DNA from: Rhipidocladum racemiflorum
Taxonomy: Eukaryota; Streptophyta; Magnoliopsida; Poales; Poaceae
Assembly (NCBI GenBank): GCA_036346355.1
Contig: CM070572.1
Coordinates: 11,477,001 to 11,541,000, forward strand
Direction: 5' to 3'
DNA length: 64,000 nucleotides
Below the pieces are notes generated by a model, which saw nothing but the letters and a program-made list of their open reading frames with translations, did no database searches and was not told the DNA's origin. The stretch's first letter is position 1, and the number at the start of each line of letters is the position of its first letter. The position numbers were made by a program, and so were the translations under genes. Below are positions 1 to 11,941 of this stretch, in pieces.

Positions 1-1182
1 CATACAATGACTTAATCAACTTCATAGTTCAAGAAGCATGGCTGCCTATGGTATTCTCATTCGGTGACGAGGATAAAGTGATAGAGATAAATCAACGCAT
101 GATACCTTTCAGGATGAACTGTGGAATAAAATGAATTTTACCTTAGAATCCATCAATATTAAAATAAGAAAGGAGATGAAAGTGCTACAAAACTTCATAT
201 GTTAAGACGATCTTGATCAGACAAGCTGTTGCCTCAATACATCTAGGATGTTTAGATATTCAATTAAAAAAATCTATAACTGGTTGTGCCTTATAAATGT
301 CATTGCAGAAATATCTAAGCAAATGAAAATTTCGAACAACAGATATTAATGATGAAAGTTCTGATGAGGGGCATAGGAAAAATATTTGGTTCCATAGTTG
401 AAGACAAGAATGGGGAAAGGTCGAAGCTGCATACCTTTGGTACAACATCAAACATACACACTGATATGATTTGTATTGACATCCACAACAGTATGCTCAA
501 AGTGTTGATACATTGATGTGGCCACCATGATCATTGTGCCGCGCAAGAAGAAATGTGATCTTGGTGGTGATGCCGATGGAGAATATACAATCTTTTTTTT
601 TGGTGTGCATGGTTCTTTGAGTTATTGTAAAGTTTTTTTCTTAAAAAAAAGATGCCACGGAGGGTTTCCCCGAAAGAAATGACTTCATATTGACTCAAAA
701 TTTTAAAAGTTTTACAAGAGCCTAGCATATAGTATGCCTCGCGGATTTACAAAAGGAAAGGGGATAATCAATAATATATATTCTACATGATCAAATAACG
801 CTGAAAACAGCAAAATAATTATACAATCTGACCATTCTAAATTGAACTAGCAAATGAGGAAAAGTGCAAATAGTTCACAAAACTAATAAAAAAATCACCT
901 TTCTGCACCACCCATTGCCCTAACCATTTATTTGCATAGTTTCATTGGCGGTGGAAATGGGCAAATGGCTTTGGATGGAACTTTTGTAGATAATTTGTAA
1001 TACTACGATGTTTTGATAAAATCTGAGAACAAACAAAACTTAAATCAACAAATATATCTTTCTGAAGAAATAAAGCTCCTCATGAAATGATGCTGAATTG
1101 TAGAAAACTTTGTTACAATGGAAAACATAACTTGTCATTTGACAACTAGACAGTGGCTTCCATTATATTCATATCAAGTTAC
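1..1182. other. AT-rich intergenic DNA with two unidentified open stretches
   Basis: No gene is recognised here. On the plus strand, positions 3-134 read openly from the window edge for about 43 codons to a TGA (around residues FGDEDKVIEINQR), and about 350-513 is a second open run ending at a TGA (around FGTTSNIHTDMICIDIHN). Both have balanced composition and could be decayed exons of a gene or transposon lying to the left, but I know no family they match. The rest is AT-rich and empty. Confidence 0.35.
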
Positions 1183-1320
1183 ATGTGCGAGTGAACTGGA
1201 AGGAATAAATTCAAGCATCCCTTCATCTTGTCCAGTTGTAAGAACTCGATATGGAGTAAGGTGCAAGTCCAGTTTTTCTAATTTGAGCAATCGATCTATC
1301 AAAGAGACCATCTGAATAAC
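1183..1320 (-). pseudogene. Isolated exon fragment of VPS34-type phosphatidylinositol 3-kinase
   Basis: Read on the minus strand, this 138-bp block encodes a segment matching the region before the catalytic loop of plant class III PI3K (VPS34), with recognisable strings QMVSLIDRLLKLE, LDLHLTPYRVL and TGQDEGMLEFIPS. It starts right after an acceptor-like TTATAG at 1321-1326. It ends at a GT (CACAT|GTAACT) where the family would continue with a CAG codon, so the splice site looks slightly altered. VPS34 makes PtdIns3P for autophagy and vacuolar sorting. No neighbouring PI3K exon (catalytic loop, activation loop, C-terminus) was found within 1-1182 or to the right. I infer a gene fragment, moved by a transposon or left by decay, not a working gene. 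Confidence 0.7.
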
Positions 1321-1637
1321 CTATAAAGTACACACCACAAGTTAGTTATGATTTCCCTCCCTTCCTCCCATGCAAATGTGTATTGAGATCAGTATTCTAA
1401 ATTGTAGTAAGTAGTAAGTGAAAGACCAGCCCACCTTTAAACGCTTATGCATTATAACAATAATAAGAAGGCTCTAGCACTGAAATTTACCTAATAGCTA
1501 TACATGAACCACAAGACAGGAATGAGATATTTAGTGTGTGATCAATGTTCTTCTGGGAACGATTATTTAAGAGCGACCTACCACTAATGCTTAAGCAGCC
1601 AGTGGCCCTAATTTAGAATAACGATTAAGTTACAAGT

Positions 1638-2186
1638 GTGTCGGTGAGCTGGGGGGAGGCAGCTTCCGTGAGCCAGGGAGGCGGCGGCATGGCTGACGGG
1701 GAGGAGTCAGAAGCAGGGCCATCTGGGAAGAGTCGTCGTGAGCCGGGGAGGAGGCGGCGTGGCCGACGGGGAGGAGTCGAGAGCAGGGCTGGATCGGCAG
1801 GGAGGAGTCGGAGCAGGGCCGAGGGGACAAGGAGATCACCGAGGAAGAGGACGACAGGGGGGCTAGGGTTTGGGGGAGGCGAAATACGCTAAGTGTTAAG
1901 GTCTGCGCGAGGACTTTGGTTGTTTATATAGGTCTCATTCGTATCACAGACGGTTTATAGCTAGAACTATTTGTGATAATCATATATCACAGATGATTTT
2001 ATTTTAAAACCGTCTATGATATCTACAGGAGTAATCACAGATGGTTTTATAATAAAATTGTCTATTATATTGCCGAATATCACATATGGTTTGTAAATAG
2101 AACCGTCTGTGATGTTGTCACTGACAATTGCACTATAGAACCGTCAGTGATAAGGCGTCTAATGTAAGCCTTTGTGTACTGGTGAT
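1638..2186. mobile_element. CACTA (En/Spm-type) transposon terminus, degraded
   Basis: From 1941 to 2152 a motif of the form CACAGACGGTT or its complement AACCGTCTGTG recurs about eight times in both orientations, as in the subterminal repeats of grass CACTA elements. The block ends at about 2186 with TTTGTGTACTGGTG, a one-base variant of a CACTA 3' terminus (complement CACCAGTACACAAA). Just inside it, 1638-1890 is strongly GC-rich and holds an imperfect tandem duplication of about 62 bp (GTGAGCC...GGCGGC). No transposase gene is visible and the left end was not found. Confidence 0.55.
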
Positions 2187-3182
2187 TTGAGCGATGAGTT
2201 GCACCAAATGGCTTAATTGGTGCAAGTGCGGTGGTGGTCCGGTGAGAATCGGAACGGGAGAGACTTGTCGATGTGAGGCAAGCCATTGGTGAACCTACAC
2301 GTAGCAAACATGGATATTGCTTACCAATGGAGGATGTGGCCAAGTTCAAACAAGAATATTTATTACTTTGCTAAGTACCAGATCAAGGTGAAGAGAACTA
2401 AACCGTGGTGCTTGAGAAAGACGGTTTAGATCACGAAGAAGGTGAGAAGATGGGTAGATCGGTAGATCAAAAGACTTCATAGATTTTGACTTATGTGCTT
2501 TGAAAAATATGAATGTATGTGTTAAGTCGGTGAAACCCATTTGTGTAATCTTAACGGGTGCCTGTTTTGGATTAGGGTCCATATTGAGTGGATAAATCTG
2601 AGCAACTCATGTGTGGTAGGTAGGATGAATGGTAGGGAGGTTCTTGCCTCTGCTATATAAAAGAATGGAGAGGGATGACTCCCATCTCTTCAAACCTTGA
2701 CTGAGTAGTTTGTAGTAGGATGAGGAATTTGTGTATGAGTGCTTGTAGTGATGACCTTGTGGCTCTTGTCCTTCTAGAAGTGGCTATAAAAACCTTTCTC
2801 TTTAATTAGCAATACATCCAAGTTTCTTCCAAGAAGTGTTCTTGTTCTTGCCATGTTGCTTCTTGATTTGTTTGATCATTTACTCTCCTTTTCTTTTTCT
2901 TGATCTTGCTGTTTGCCAAGTACATGGAAGTGGTGAAAATACCTCTTGGATGTCAGATCCCATCCACCGAGGCATCCCCGAAGCAAAATCATGAAGTTTG
3001 CTCAACTTTTACCATTTTTAGTCGTTATTGGGAGGATTGGTTCCTTAGGGTTTTGCTTGGGTTTATATTGTTCTTATGCTTGCTATGATATGTGAGAGTT
3101 GATCTTAGATCACCTTGATCATATTTAAGTATTTAACCCGCGAGCAAGCTCTAGGCTCTAAGTTTATTTTTTTGGCTCGATT
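2187..3182. other. LTR-like non-coding DNA with a TATA box
   Basis: No gene is recognised. The stretch has an LTR-like texture, with a strong TATA motif (CTATATAAAAG, about 2654-2664) followed by pyrimidine-rich, AT-rich DNA. No terminal TG/CA pair, target duplication, primer-binding site or second copy was found, so this could be a degraded solo LTR or chance. Confidence 0.25.
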
Positions 3183-3520
3183 TTGATGCAAGTTTACTTT
3201 GAATAAAAAAAGTTCAAACTTTGACAATAATTTCTTTGATCTCCTGTTGAAACATGTTCCTAAGATTTTAGAGAAGGTATGTTTTAAGTTTCATGTCATG
3301 TGAAGTTTTGGTGTGAAAGTTATGTCACTTTGTGGTTTTGGCATATTTTCTGTCATACATATAGACTATCCATCTTGTATATGTAGATCGTTTTTTTGCT
3401 AAATTTTGGTGCAAATTTACTTTGAATCAAAAGGGTTGAAACTTTGACAATAATTTCTTTCATTCCCTATTGAAATAGGTTCATGAGATTTTAGAGAATG
3501 TCTGTTTTAAGTTCTGTGGC
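3183..3520 (+). repeat. Two imperfect direct repeats of about 125 bp
   Basis: The blocks at about 3183-3310 and 3397-3520 share the order 'TTTACTTTGAAT', 'AAACTTTGACAATAATTTC', 'GATTTTAGAGAA' and 'TGTTTTAAGTT' with scattered substitutions. They are separated by about 85 bp of unrelated sequence. No coding content or transposon ends were found. Confidence 0.5.
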
Positions 3521-3532
3521 ATTTTGAATATC

Positions 3533-3741
3533 GACACGGTCTCCAAAACACAGCTTTGACTACTAATTTCTATTATAATGTATTTATAAAACCCAATAAA
3601 ATTATAATACTGTGAAGTGTTTTTCGAGACAAATCTACATATATGATTTTCATATATCCAATTTAAATATTTAAAAATATATTAATAGTTAAAGTTTCAA
3701 ACATTTGACTGCACATATCAACTATTTGCGAGTGGATGGAG
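3533..3741. mobile_element. Stowaway-type MITE remnant
   Basis: The right end reads GAGTGGATGGAGTA, a variant of the Stowaway terminus followed by its TA target. The interior (GACACGGTCTCCAAAAC near the left, AAAGTTTCAAACATTTGAC near the right) resembles the copies at 47835-48027 and 62700-62956. The left terminal repeat is missing. Confidence 0.55.
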
Positions 3742-3887
3742 TATGTACCAAGGTTGTTGGAGCAATGAAATCTCCTCCAATCATCTTAATTAATGTGTTT
3801 TATTATCTTACATATTTGTTTGATCTTATTTACGTGGCATAATACTTGCGCAATCTAACGCAGGACACTTATCTCTTCCGCCTCACC

Positions 3888-4075
3888 TAGGGATGAAAAC
3901 GGATCGGATAGTTTTCGATCGATCCGGATAATTTTTGGATATGGATTCTGTCGGATTGGATATTTGTCGGATAGTATAGGATCGGATATGGATACGGTTT
4001 TTTTTGTCTGATACGGATACGAATTCGGTAGCTCACTATCCATCGGATACAGATACGAATTCGGATAATCCGGAG
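3888..4075. mobile_element. hAT-type non-autonomous element fragment (GGATGAAAACGG family)
   Basis: It begins TAGGGATGAAAACGGATCGG and is filled with degenerate CGGATA/ATCCG repeats. The same order appears, inverted, at the right end of the larger element at 51811-52604 (including GGTAGCTCACTATCC). Only this end is present. Confidence 0.55.
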
Positions 4076-4752
4076 CAATCAAACTTACTCCCATTATCTT
4101 CTGCGGAAAATTCGGCCAATGCTCTGCATTATATGTTCTTTATTTTGTTTAGCCCAATGTTCTAAATAGCTACACTATATCTTTTTTGACCTCAAACACG
4201 AAGCCATAGGCCAAAGTTCCGCTATATTAGCTATAAGCACTATAGCTAGCAATAGCTCCACTATATGCTATAGCTTGTACCTAGCAATAACTCTGCTATC
4301 TTACATGGGTACAAACAGACCAAAATATTAGACCCATTTTAAAATCAAACATTATTAGAAGGCTCAAACGCATCTCTTATAAGCCTAAATTATGTGAAAA
4401 CTTAGTAAAAGATGTCATCTAGCTATTTTTCAATATTTTAGTATTCATATTTCTTGGTTATTAAGTATTTGTTGTTAAGAACTGACGAGTACCCGTACCA
4501 TGGGTACCCCCATCAGCCCGAAAACGCGAACGGGCTGACCAACCGCGGCGAAGGCCCAGCACTGCCGAAAGGTACTTGGGCCGCGGAGAGCGAACCCCGA
4601 CCTGTGCAGGACCGGCCCTGGACGGTCGGTGGACTCCGATCCCGGGCGGTCGGCGGGCTCCGACCGCCTAATGTTGAAGCTCGCGGTCAGCAAGCTCCAC
4701 TCGCGTACGAGCCAGCAGGGCCCACGCCGGAGTCAGACCGCTGCCTTGTGCG

Positions 4753-6217
4753 TGTAGGGTTATGGGTAGGCTACGCGAGCATAAAATCAAAATTTCTACC
4801 ACGAACACCCAAGATCACATGGAAGTAAAGGATCACAGATCGTTACCCTTGTCGCGCAGATGCAATGAGCGATTCACGCGCGTTGAGGAAGTAGTTGATC
4901 ACCTCCCGATCGGCACCGATCTCCACCGAGTTGTTGCCGTCCTCGTCCGAGTGGTCGCCGATCTCGTCCGAGTGGTCGCCGACCTCGTCCGAGTGGTCGC
5001 CGATCTCGTCCCCGTGGTCGCCGACCTCGTCCGAGTGGTCGCCGAAGAAAGTCGTCGGAGATCCAACCGGTGCGGCCCACGGATGGCGGCGCCTCTACAG
5101 ATATCCACACGCATCGAGCAGAACGCCGGCGTGCGGGTGTGCTAGCACCTCGCCGCACGGCTTGGGTTTCGGGAGCAGGAGGGATGCACGGCGGTGAACG
5201 TGGTGAGGGTTCTAACTGCGCCATGCACCGTTCTGGCCTCCCCTTTTATAGACACGCTAGTGGGCGAAGCCCGTTAGGTTTCCATATCCAATGCGGATCC
5301 TATCCATGCACAAACCCGTAAACTATTCCAACTCGTTAAGTGTGTGACCCGTTAGGTTCGGTGCAAGTCGGTTATGAATTCGAACCCGTTTCCAATTCAT
5401 TGATCAACAATGACACCTAGCAAGACGTATTGACCCCGGATGCACGTAATCAATATTCGGTGAACCTTGATACACTCACATACCGATCCCTTCACCACAC
5501 GATACCAGTCAAGCTCAAGGCGAGATGCGTACACCCTTGTTGATAGCTCGACCACTTCACTCGGCAGCAGTGATGGATACAAACCATGACCAACTCTTTA
5601 GTCATATTAGCACGGCCGTGCGTTTTCCTTATCCATCCACTCGAGGGGCCCAGAGGTATCTCTCCGTTATCTAGGAGGCAAATCCCATCTTGATCATCAC
5701 ACCCTTGGCAATGTATCGTGGCATACCCGATATTTCATCTTTATGACTACCCTGTTACGGTGTAGCGTTTGATGATACCAAAGCATACAAGTCTACATGC
5801 TAGGCATCCATGACAATCTCAGGTCTAAGGACCATATAGGCGTACCACTCGAAACTATACGCTGATGGCACTATAAGAGATAACAACTCACAGCGTCTCG
5901 GAGTGGGTCTTGTCCGACTACCCATGTTCTCTAACATGTGTCCACATTATTGGTTTGATATCTCCATATCTATGGTATGCGAAACATTACCATCAACCAA
6001 TACATGTGCTGATCAAATTATCACCGCTCCTCGTAATGATATGGATCAGGGACCCGTTTAGAATAATGTCACTTGACAATGTGTTTCACAATCAGATCGT
6101 ATCCAATGAACAAAGTCGTAACATATATTCAGTGAACCGATAAACAAAGTCATCATTATTACATGAACAAAGACGTATTACAATCATCACCATGATTGAT
6201 CTAGGCATATTCCTTCA
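4753..6217 (-). repeat. 3' LTR of the copia element
   Basis: 1465 bp, starting TGTAGGGTTATGGG and ending CATATTCCTTCA on the plus strand. It is nearly collinear with 11412-12917. The main differences are a shorter 21-bp minisatellite and scattered small deletions. Confidence 0.93.
4943..5047 (+). repeat. 21-bp minisatellite, 5 units, in the left copia LTR
   Basis: Five head-to-tail units of TCGTCCGAGTGGTCGCCGAYC, one carrying CCCCG in place of CCGAG, preceded by one strongly degenerate unit. Because 21 is a multiple of three, all frames stay open here and give artefactual repetitive peptides. Confidence 0.95.
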
Positions 6218-6237
6218 ATCTCCCACTTGCACTAGAG

Positions 6238-7754
6238 TCAATCATATAGGTACCGACTACCCATGGCTCTTGTGTGCGCCTCATGCTTTGGTTGTGGAAG
6301 GGGCTTTGTCAACGGATCAGCCACATTTAGATCCGTGTGCACTTTGCTTATCCTCATATCACCTCTCTCAATGATCTCTCGGATCGTGATATCGCCTGAG
6401 TATATGTTTGGATTTTTGGTGAGATCTAGGCTCCTTTGCTTGTGCAATGGCACCACTATTGTCACAATAGAGGTCCACCGAAAGGATGCACTAGTGACCA
6501 CTCCCAATTCGTAAATAAATTTCCTGATCCAAAGCTGCTTCCTTTCTTTGCTTGAAGGCTGCAATGTACTCGGCCTCCGTTGTGGAATCACCATCGCCTC
6601 TTGCTTGGAACTTTTCCACTCACCGCCCCACCGTTGAGACAGAATACAAACCCGGATTGCGATCGCGAATCATCTCTGTCGGTTTGGAAGCTAGCATCGG
6701 CGTAACCTTTACGACGAGCTCCTCCTCTCCTCCAAAGACCAAGAACATCTCCTTAGTCCTTCGCAAGTATTTGAGGATGTTCTTTACACCACCCGGTGAC
6801 TATCACCAGGATTCGATTGGTACCGCCGTGACACTCAGAGCATGTGACACATCTGGCGCGTACACAACATGGCATACATGATGGATCCAATAGCCGGGCG
6901 TATGGGATCCGACTCATTCTCTCTTGCTCATCGTGTGTCGAAGCACACTGAGTCTTGCTAAGACTTACACCATGTGACATTGGCAAGAAACCTTTCTTGG
7001 AATCATGCATGTTAAACCGTTTTAGTATCTTGTCAATGTACGTACTTTGGCTCAATCCAATTAGCCTTTTTGATCTATCTCTATAGATCTTTATGCCCAA
7101 AATATATGCTGCATCTCCCAAGTCTTTCATCGAGAAACTCTTTCTCGAGATAAGATTGTGCAAAGATCCAACATCGAATATCATTTCCGATCAATAGTAT
7201 GTCATCCACATACAAGACCGTAAATACAAGTGCGCTCCCACTAGCCTTCTTGTAAATACAAGGCTCTTCCTCATTTTTGATGAAGCCAAACTGTTTGATC
7301 ACTTCATCAAAACGAAGGTTCCAACTCCGAGATGCTTGCTTGAGTCCATAAATGGACTTCCTAAGCTTGCATACTTTGCCAGATTAGTAGGATCGACAAA
7401 ACCCTCGGGCTGTACCATGTACACATCCTCGCTTAGGTTTCCATTTAGGAAAGCCGTTTTGACATCCATTTGCCGAATCTCATAATCATGATATGCGGCA
7501 ATTGCTAGCATGATCCGGATAGATTTTACCATGGCGACTGGCGAATAAGTTTCATCATAGTCCACACCTTGAATCTGCTTATACCCTTTTGCCACCAATC
7601 GTGCCTTAAAAATGTGAACATTTCCATCGGCGTCTATCTTCTTCTTAAAGACCCATTTGCACTCGATAGTTTTTACACCATCAGGCAGATCAACCAAGCT
7701 CCAAACTTGATTATCATACATGGACTTTAACTCGGATCTCATGGCCTCCACCAT
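6238..7754 (-). pseudogene. Copia reverse transcriptase and RNase H, frameshifted
   Basis: On the minus strand the RT begins near 7754. It shows the copia motifs WVFKKK, ARLVAKGY, DYDETYSPVA and MDVKTAFLNG, then, after a frameshift near 7380-7300, the catalytic YVDDILLIGND (about 7230-7200). RNase H follows with LGVVTSAS, and a C-terminal KVHTDLNVADPLTKPLP ends at 6238, just before the purine tract and LTR. At least four frame changes separate these parts. The thumb and connection region (SFSMKDLG, YILGIKIYRDRSKRLIGLSQ, about 7140-7020) is in yet another frame. It would copy element RNA into cDNA; in this state it cannot. Confidence 0.9.
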
Positions 7755-8283
7755 TTCTCGTAGTCTGGGCCCACCATAGCTTCCTCATAATCCTTGGGCT
7801 CGTCATTTTCCAATAATAACACATCGCGTTGCTCCGTCATGAGGAACATGAACCTCTCAGAGCGCGGCTTGCCCGTGAGGACCTCCGTGGTGGCACCTCA
7901 TCAACAGGTTCAACAACACGTTGCTCATCCTGCCGAGGACTAGCCGAGCTGAAGCATTTTCAGGTATTTCTCGAACTTCTTCGAGTTGCACCTTGCTCCC
8001 ACTAGCTCTTTTGAAAAACTCATTCTCCAAAAGACACCATCCGGCGACAAACACTTTGCCTTCTTCCTGTTATAAAAATAATACCCTTTGGTTTCCTTGG
8101 GTACCCCACAAAGAAGCATTTATCCGACTTGGCGTAAAGCTTATCGACGTCACACGTTTTACATAAGCCTCACAGCCCCAAATTTTAAGAAAAGACAAGT
8201 CGATGTTTCCCTTTCCATAACACATATGGTGTCTTATCAACGGATTTAGATGGAACCCTATTCAAAGCATGAACGCATTGTTT

Positions 8284-9299
8284 CTAGAGCGTGTCCCCGA
8301 ATGACAATGGAAGATCGACTTGACTCATCATAGACCGTACCATGTCCAACAAAGTTCGGTTCCTCCGTTCGGATACCCCATTCCATTGAGGTGTCCCGGG
8401 CGGAGTCAATTGTGGAACAATTCCACAACTCTTTAGATGATCACTAAACTCTTGGCTCAAATATTCACCTCCACGGTCGGACCGTAGAAATTTAATTTTC
8501 TTGCCCAAATGATTTTCTACTTCATTCTAAAACTCTTTGAATTTTTCAAAAGATTCAGACTTATGCCTCATTAGATAGATATAGCCATATCTACTAAAGT
8601 CATCGGTGAAAGTAATGAAGTACTGATAACCACCTCTGGCAATTGAGCTCATTGGTCCACATACATCAGTATGTATGAGAGCCAACAACTCGCGCATTCT
8701 CTCACTTGTGCCAGTGAAAGGTGCCTTTGTCATCTTGCCAAGTAAACAAGACTCGCATGTTTCAAAAGATTCCAAATCTAATGGACCAAGAAGACCATCT
8801 TTATGGAGCTTCTCCATGCGTCTCTTATTTATATGGCCCAAGCGACAATGCCATAAATAAGTGGAATTAGCATCATTTGTTTTGAGTCTTTTAGTATTAA
8901 CATTGTTTATAGAAGCATTACCAAGATCTAGAACATACAACCCATTCACCAATGGACAGTTACCATAGAGCAAGCCTTTGAAATAAATAGAACAATTCCT
9001 GTTCTTTATTACAAAATCATATCCATCTTCCTCTAAACAAGAAGAAGAGATAATGTTCTTACTCAAGGCAGGAATGTAATAACAATTATTCAATTCCATG
9101 ACTAAACCAGAAGGTAATGACAAGGGATAGACACCAACGGCCTTCGCAGCAACCATTGCTCCATTGCCGACGCGAATTTCCAACTCGCCAATCTTGCAAT
9201 CTCTAGTCCTTCGTAACCCTGCAACGATTTGCAAGTATGAATCATTGATCCGGTATCAAATACCCAAGACTCGGTAGGACAAGTTGCAAGATTAACTTC
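8284..9299 (-). pseudogene. Copia protease and integrase, interrupted
   Basis: The protease remnant has a DTG active-site motif in the context WVFDTGSMIHTC near 9270-9235. The integrase zinc-binding region (CRLGHINKRRMEKLH ... CESCLLGKMTKAPF) and the first catalytic aspartate (HTDVCGPM) lie in 9234-8530. A single in-frame TAG at 8529-8527 (after FKEF) interrupts the catalytic core. Past it, 8508-8284 resumes with the second aspartate and glutamate regions (LRSDRGGEYLS, PQWNGVSERRNRT). Apart from that stop this is the best-kept part of the element; its 3' part (8280-7760) has further frame changes. Confidence 0.9.
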
Positions 9300-10149
9300 T
9301 ATAACATTAATACCTGAAGTAGAAGGAACCTTTCCTTTCTTTCTGTCTTCCGTACTTTAGACAGCTTCTCTTCCAATGCCCACAACCCTTGCGGAGTGAC
9401 ATTTATCGAAGCATTAGGGCCAAACTTTGGCCTTTCTTTAGGCTTTGGTTTTGGATCTTGGATCTTATCCTCACCACAACTTATAGCCTTGCGCTTCCTT
9501 TTCTTATCCTTTTGAATCATCATCACATGATTTGTGCCTTTCTTTATGCTCTCTTCCAGCTTTCAAGATTCCATGCGATTCGGTCGATTCTTCTCCAGTC
9601 GCTCATATGAAAGTTCGTAATGAACGGTTCATAGCTCATGAGGAGCGATCGAGAATCACATCTGTGGCCAACTCATTTTGCAAGGGAAAACCGAAGCTTC
9701 TCCAAGCTCTCAATGTAACCAATCAACTTGATTACATGAGGGCTAATGAAGCACCCTCGGCCCGGCTTGCGCAAACAATGCTTTAGATATCGAATATCTT
9801 TCAGCCCTTGCTTGGTTCTCAAACATGCCCTTAAGGCCTACAATCATAGTGTAGGCATCGGCGTGCTCATATTGCTTTTGAAGCTCAGAGTTCATTGTGG
9901 CAAGCATGAGACGGTGACATCTAGGGCGTCGTTAGTGTGCTTCTCATAAGCACGCTTATCGCCAGCGGATGCATTTTCAGGCAATTCATCGGGATATGGA
10001 CCGTCTAGAACATATTCCTTCTTTTCAGCCTTGAGAACAATTCTCAAGCTTCGATACCAATCCATAAAATTCGTCCCCAGAGTTTTTCCTCTCTAGAATC
10101 GATCGCAAGTTAAAACCAGAGTTTGCATTAACAGCGTTTGGTGCCATCT
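9300..10149 (-). pseudogene. Copia gag, broken
   Basis: A plausible start ATG lies at 10149-10147 (MAPNAVNANSGFNLRSILE). Frame changes occur within 50 codons, and the rest of the nucleocapsid-precursor family can be followed in pieces. A lysine-rich tail (KDKKRKRK, KPKPKERPK) lies at 9526-9440. The CCHC zinc knuckle is recognisable only in a shifted frame (GHWKRSCLK, about 9385-9355), so it is damaged. Gag would form the virus-like particle. Confidence 0.75.
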
Positions 10150-11394
10150 ACAACATAAATAAGCAAAGTTTCAGCACTAAGTTCATGTTAATCTCTTATT
10201 AAATAATTTTAATAAAAGATGCTTCCATTAAGATCACTTTCCCTCTGGCGATCTCCATGGAACAAGATCCATGGTCACTACGGTTCGGGTAATGACTTGT
10301 CAATACCACTTGAACCCGTGACATAGGTAGACAACACCTTGCCAATCACATCATATGTGACTCTTGCTTGTTGGGGTGGCATCATATGCCCCGGCGCCCA
10401 ACATCGATGCCCGAAGTCCCAAATCCTATTTGGATGACTCAGTTAAGCAAACCAATACTATGCTCGTGAGTGCACGAGTTAGGCTACACTCACTCTATTG
10501 TACAAGTAAGAGGCGGCGTTCTGACTTGTCAAGACCTTATCCACCATCGTACAAGACAAGAAGCGCAGCCTATTGAAAAAGGGCATCTTACTCTCAATTT
10601 TCGAGGGAAACTATTCAATCAGATTAACATATTCACCACATATGACGTGAAAGAATAGCAATGCAAGGTAAATCATCACAGGCAAAGCAAACAGACTGTG
10701 AACTAGTATGGCCTATGGCGTGGCGATCTCCATCTTCCAAGACCTTCCTTGCACATCCGGCCATCAGAATTGAAGCCTCCAAGAACATGTACTAAACTAC
10801 TACATCTAGCAGCTAGTAGCAAAATTGCATGAGGATTCAAGGCATCACATGCCGGCACGCAGGCCGTTAATTTTACAATCATGCATCAAATACACAAAGG
10901 GTCCATACTGTTCACAACATACCCTGCAAAAACAAGTTAGGCGCTGGATCGATTCTAGCGCGCGGGAAGTGAACAAGTTTTAATTTATGGACACTATGCT
11001 AACTATCACGGCGGTCCCGCTATGAAAACGCTATGAAAATTCAATCGGATTGATCTCATCAAGCCGATTCCGAGCCATCAGAATGTCTCAGTTTCCATAG
11101 GATCGATCTTCATCGATCCATCGCGCGAGGTCCCCTTGAGAGGGTGGCAACCACACCGATCTCGATCTGTTGGCTCGATATGTTCGGCACTTGCTACTAC
11201 CCCGATGGTGTTACCAGCCGGTAGGGGTAATGCATGGCACGAATCTGAAACGAGCACGAACTAATCTTTTTGATCGTGTAGAGCCACCAACTCATACCTC
11301 ATACTTCCCCAATACCGATTGATCCAATCAACCCGTGATAAACATAACAGCACATCGACATGTGCGCGTGATCCAGATCCAAAACTACACATAA
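10150..11394 (-). other. Untranslated leader of the copia element
   Basis: About 1.25 kb between the primer-binding site and the gag start. No open frame of note was found on the minus strand. Leaders of this length are usual in large copia elements. Confidence 0.6.
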
Positions 11395-11410
11395 CCTGGC
11401 TCTGATACCA
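11395..11410 (-). promoter_or_regulatory. Copia primer-binding site (tRNA-iMet type)
   Basis: Minus-strand TGGTATCAGAGCCAGG, one base inside the 5' LTR. This is the standard initiator-methionine tRNA complement that primes minus-strand DNA synthesis in plant copia elements. Confidence 0.95.
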
Positions 11411-11583
11411 CTGTAGGGTTATGGGTAGGCTACGCGAGCATAAAATCAAAATTTCTACCACGAACACCCAAGATCACATGGAAGTAAAGGATCACAGATC
11501 GTTACCCTTGTCGCGCAGATGCAGCGGAAGCAGATTCACGCGCGTTGAGGAAGTAGTTGATCACCTCCCGATCGGCACCGATC

Positions 11584-11730
11584 TCGTCCGAGTGGTCGCC
11601 GACCTCGTCCGAGTGGTCGCCGACCTCGTCCGAGTGGTCGCCGATCTCGTCCCCGTGGTCGCCGACCTCGTCTGAGTGGTCGCCGATCTCGTCCCCGTGG
11701 TCGCCGACCTCGTCCGAGTGGTCGCCGAAG
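11584..11730 (+). repeat. 21-bp minisatellite, 7 units, in the right copia LTR
   Basis: Seven units of the same 21-mer as at 4943-5047. It gained or lost units after integration, since both LTRs come from one template. Confidence 0.95.
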
Positions 11731-11933
11731 AAAGTCGTCGGAGATCCAACCGAAAAGCGCGTCCACGGATGGCAGCGCCTCTAACAGTATCCACACGTCT
11801 GCGGCAGGAGCAGCGTGCGGGGTGTGCTAGCACCTCGCCGCACAGCTTGGGTTTCTGGGGAGCAGGAGGGATGCACGGCGGCTGAACGTGGTGAGGGTTC
11901 TAATCCGTGCCATGCACTGTTCCTGGCCTCCCC

Positions 11934-11941
11934 TTTTTATA
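11934..11941 (-). promoter_or_regulatory. TATA box in the copia 5' LTR
   Basis: Minus-strand TATAAAAA in the context GTGTCTATAAAAAGGGGAGG. It is a good Pol II core promoter candidate for the genomic RNA; the left LTR has the equivalent TATAAAAG near 5245. Confidence 0.65.

Noticed and set aside
4762..5224. Overlapping frames encoding VRVVADL or TSSEWSP repeats on both strands
   Set aside because: They are translations of the 21-bp minisatellite in the copia LTR. Every frame stays open because the unit is a multiple of three.
11421..11885. Same type of repetitive frames in the right copia LTR
   Set aside because: Minisatellite artefact, as in the left LTR.
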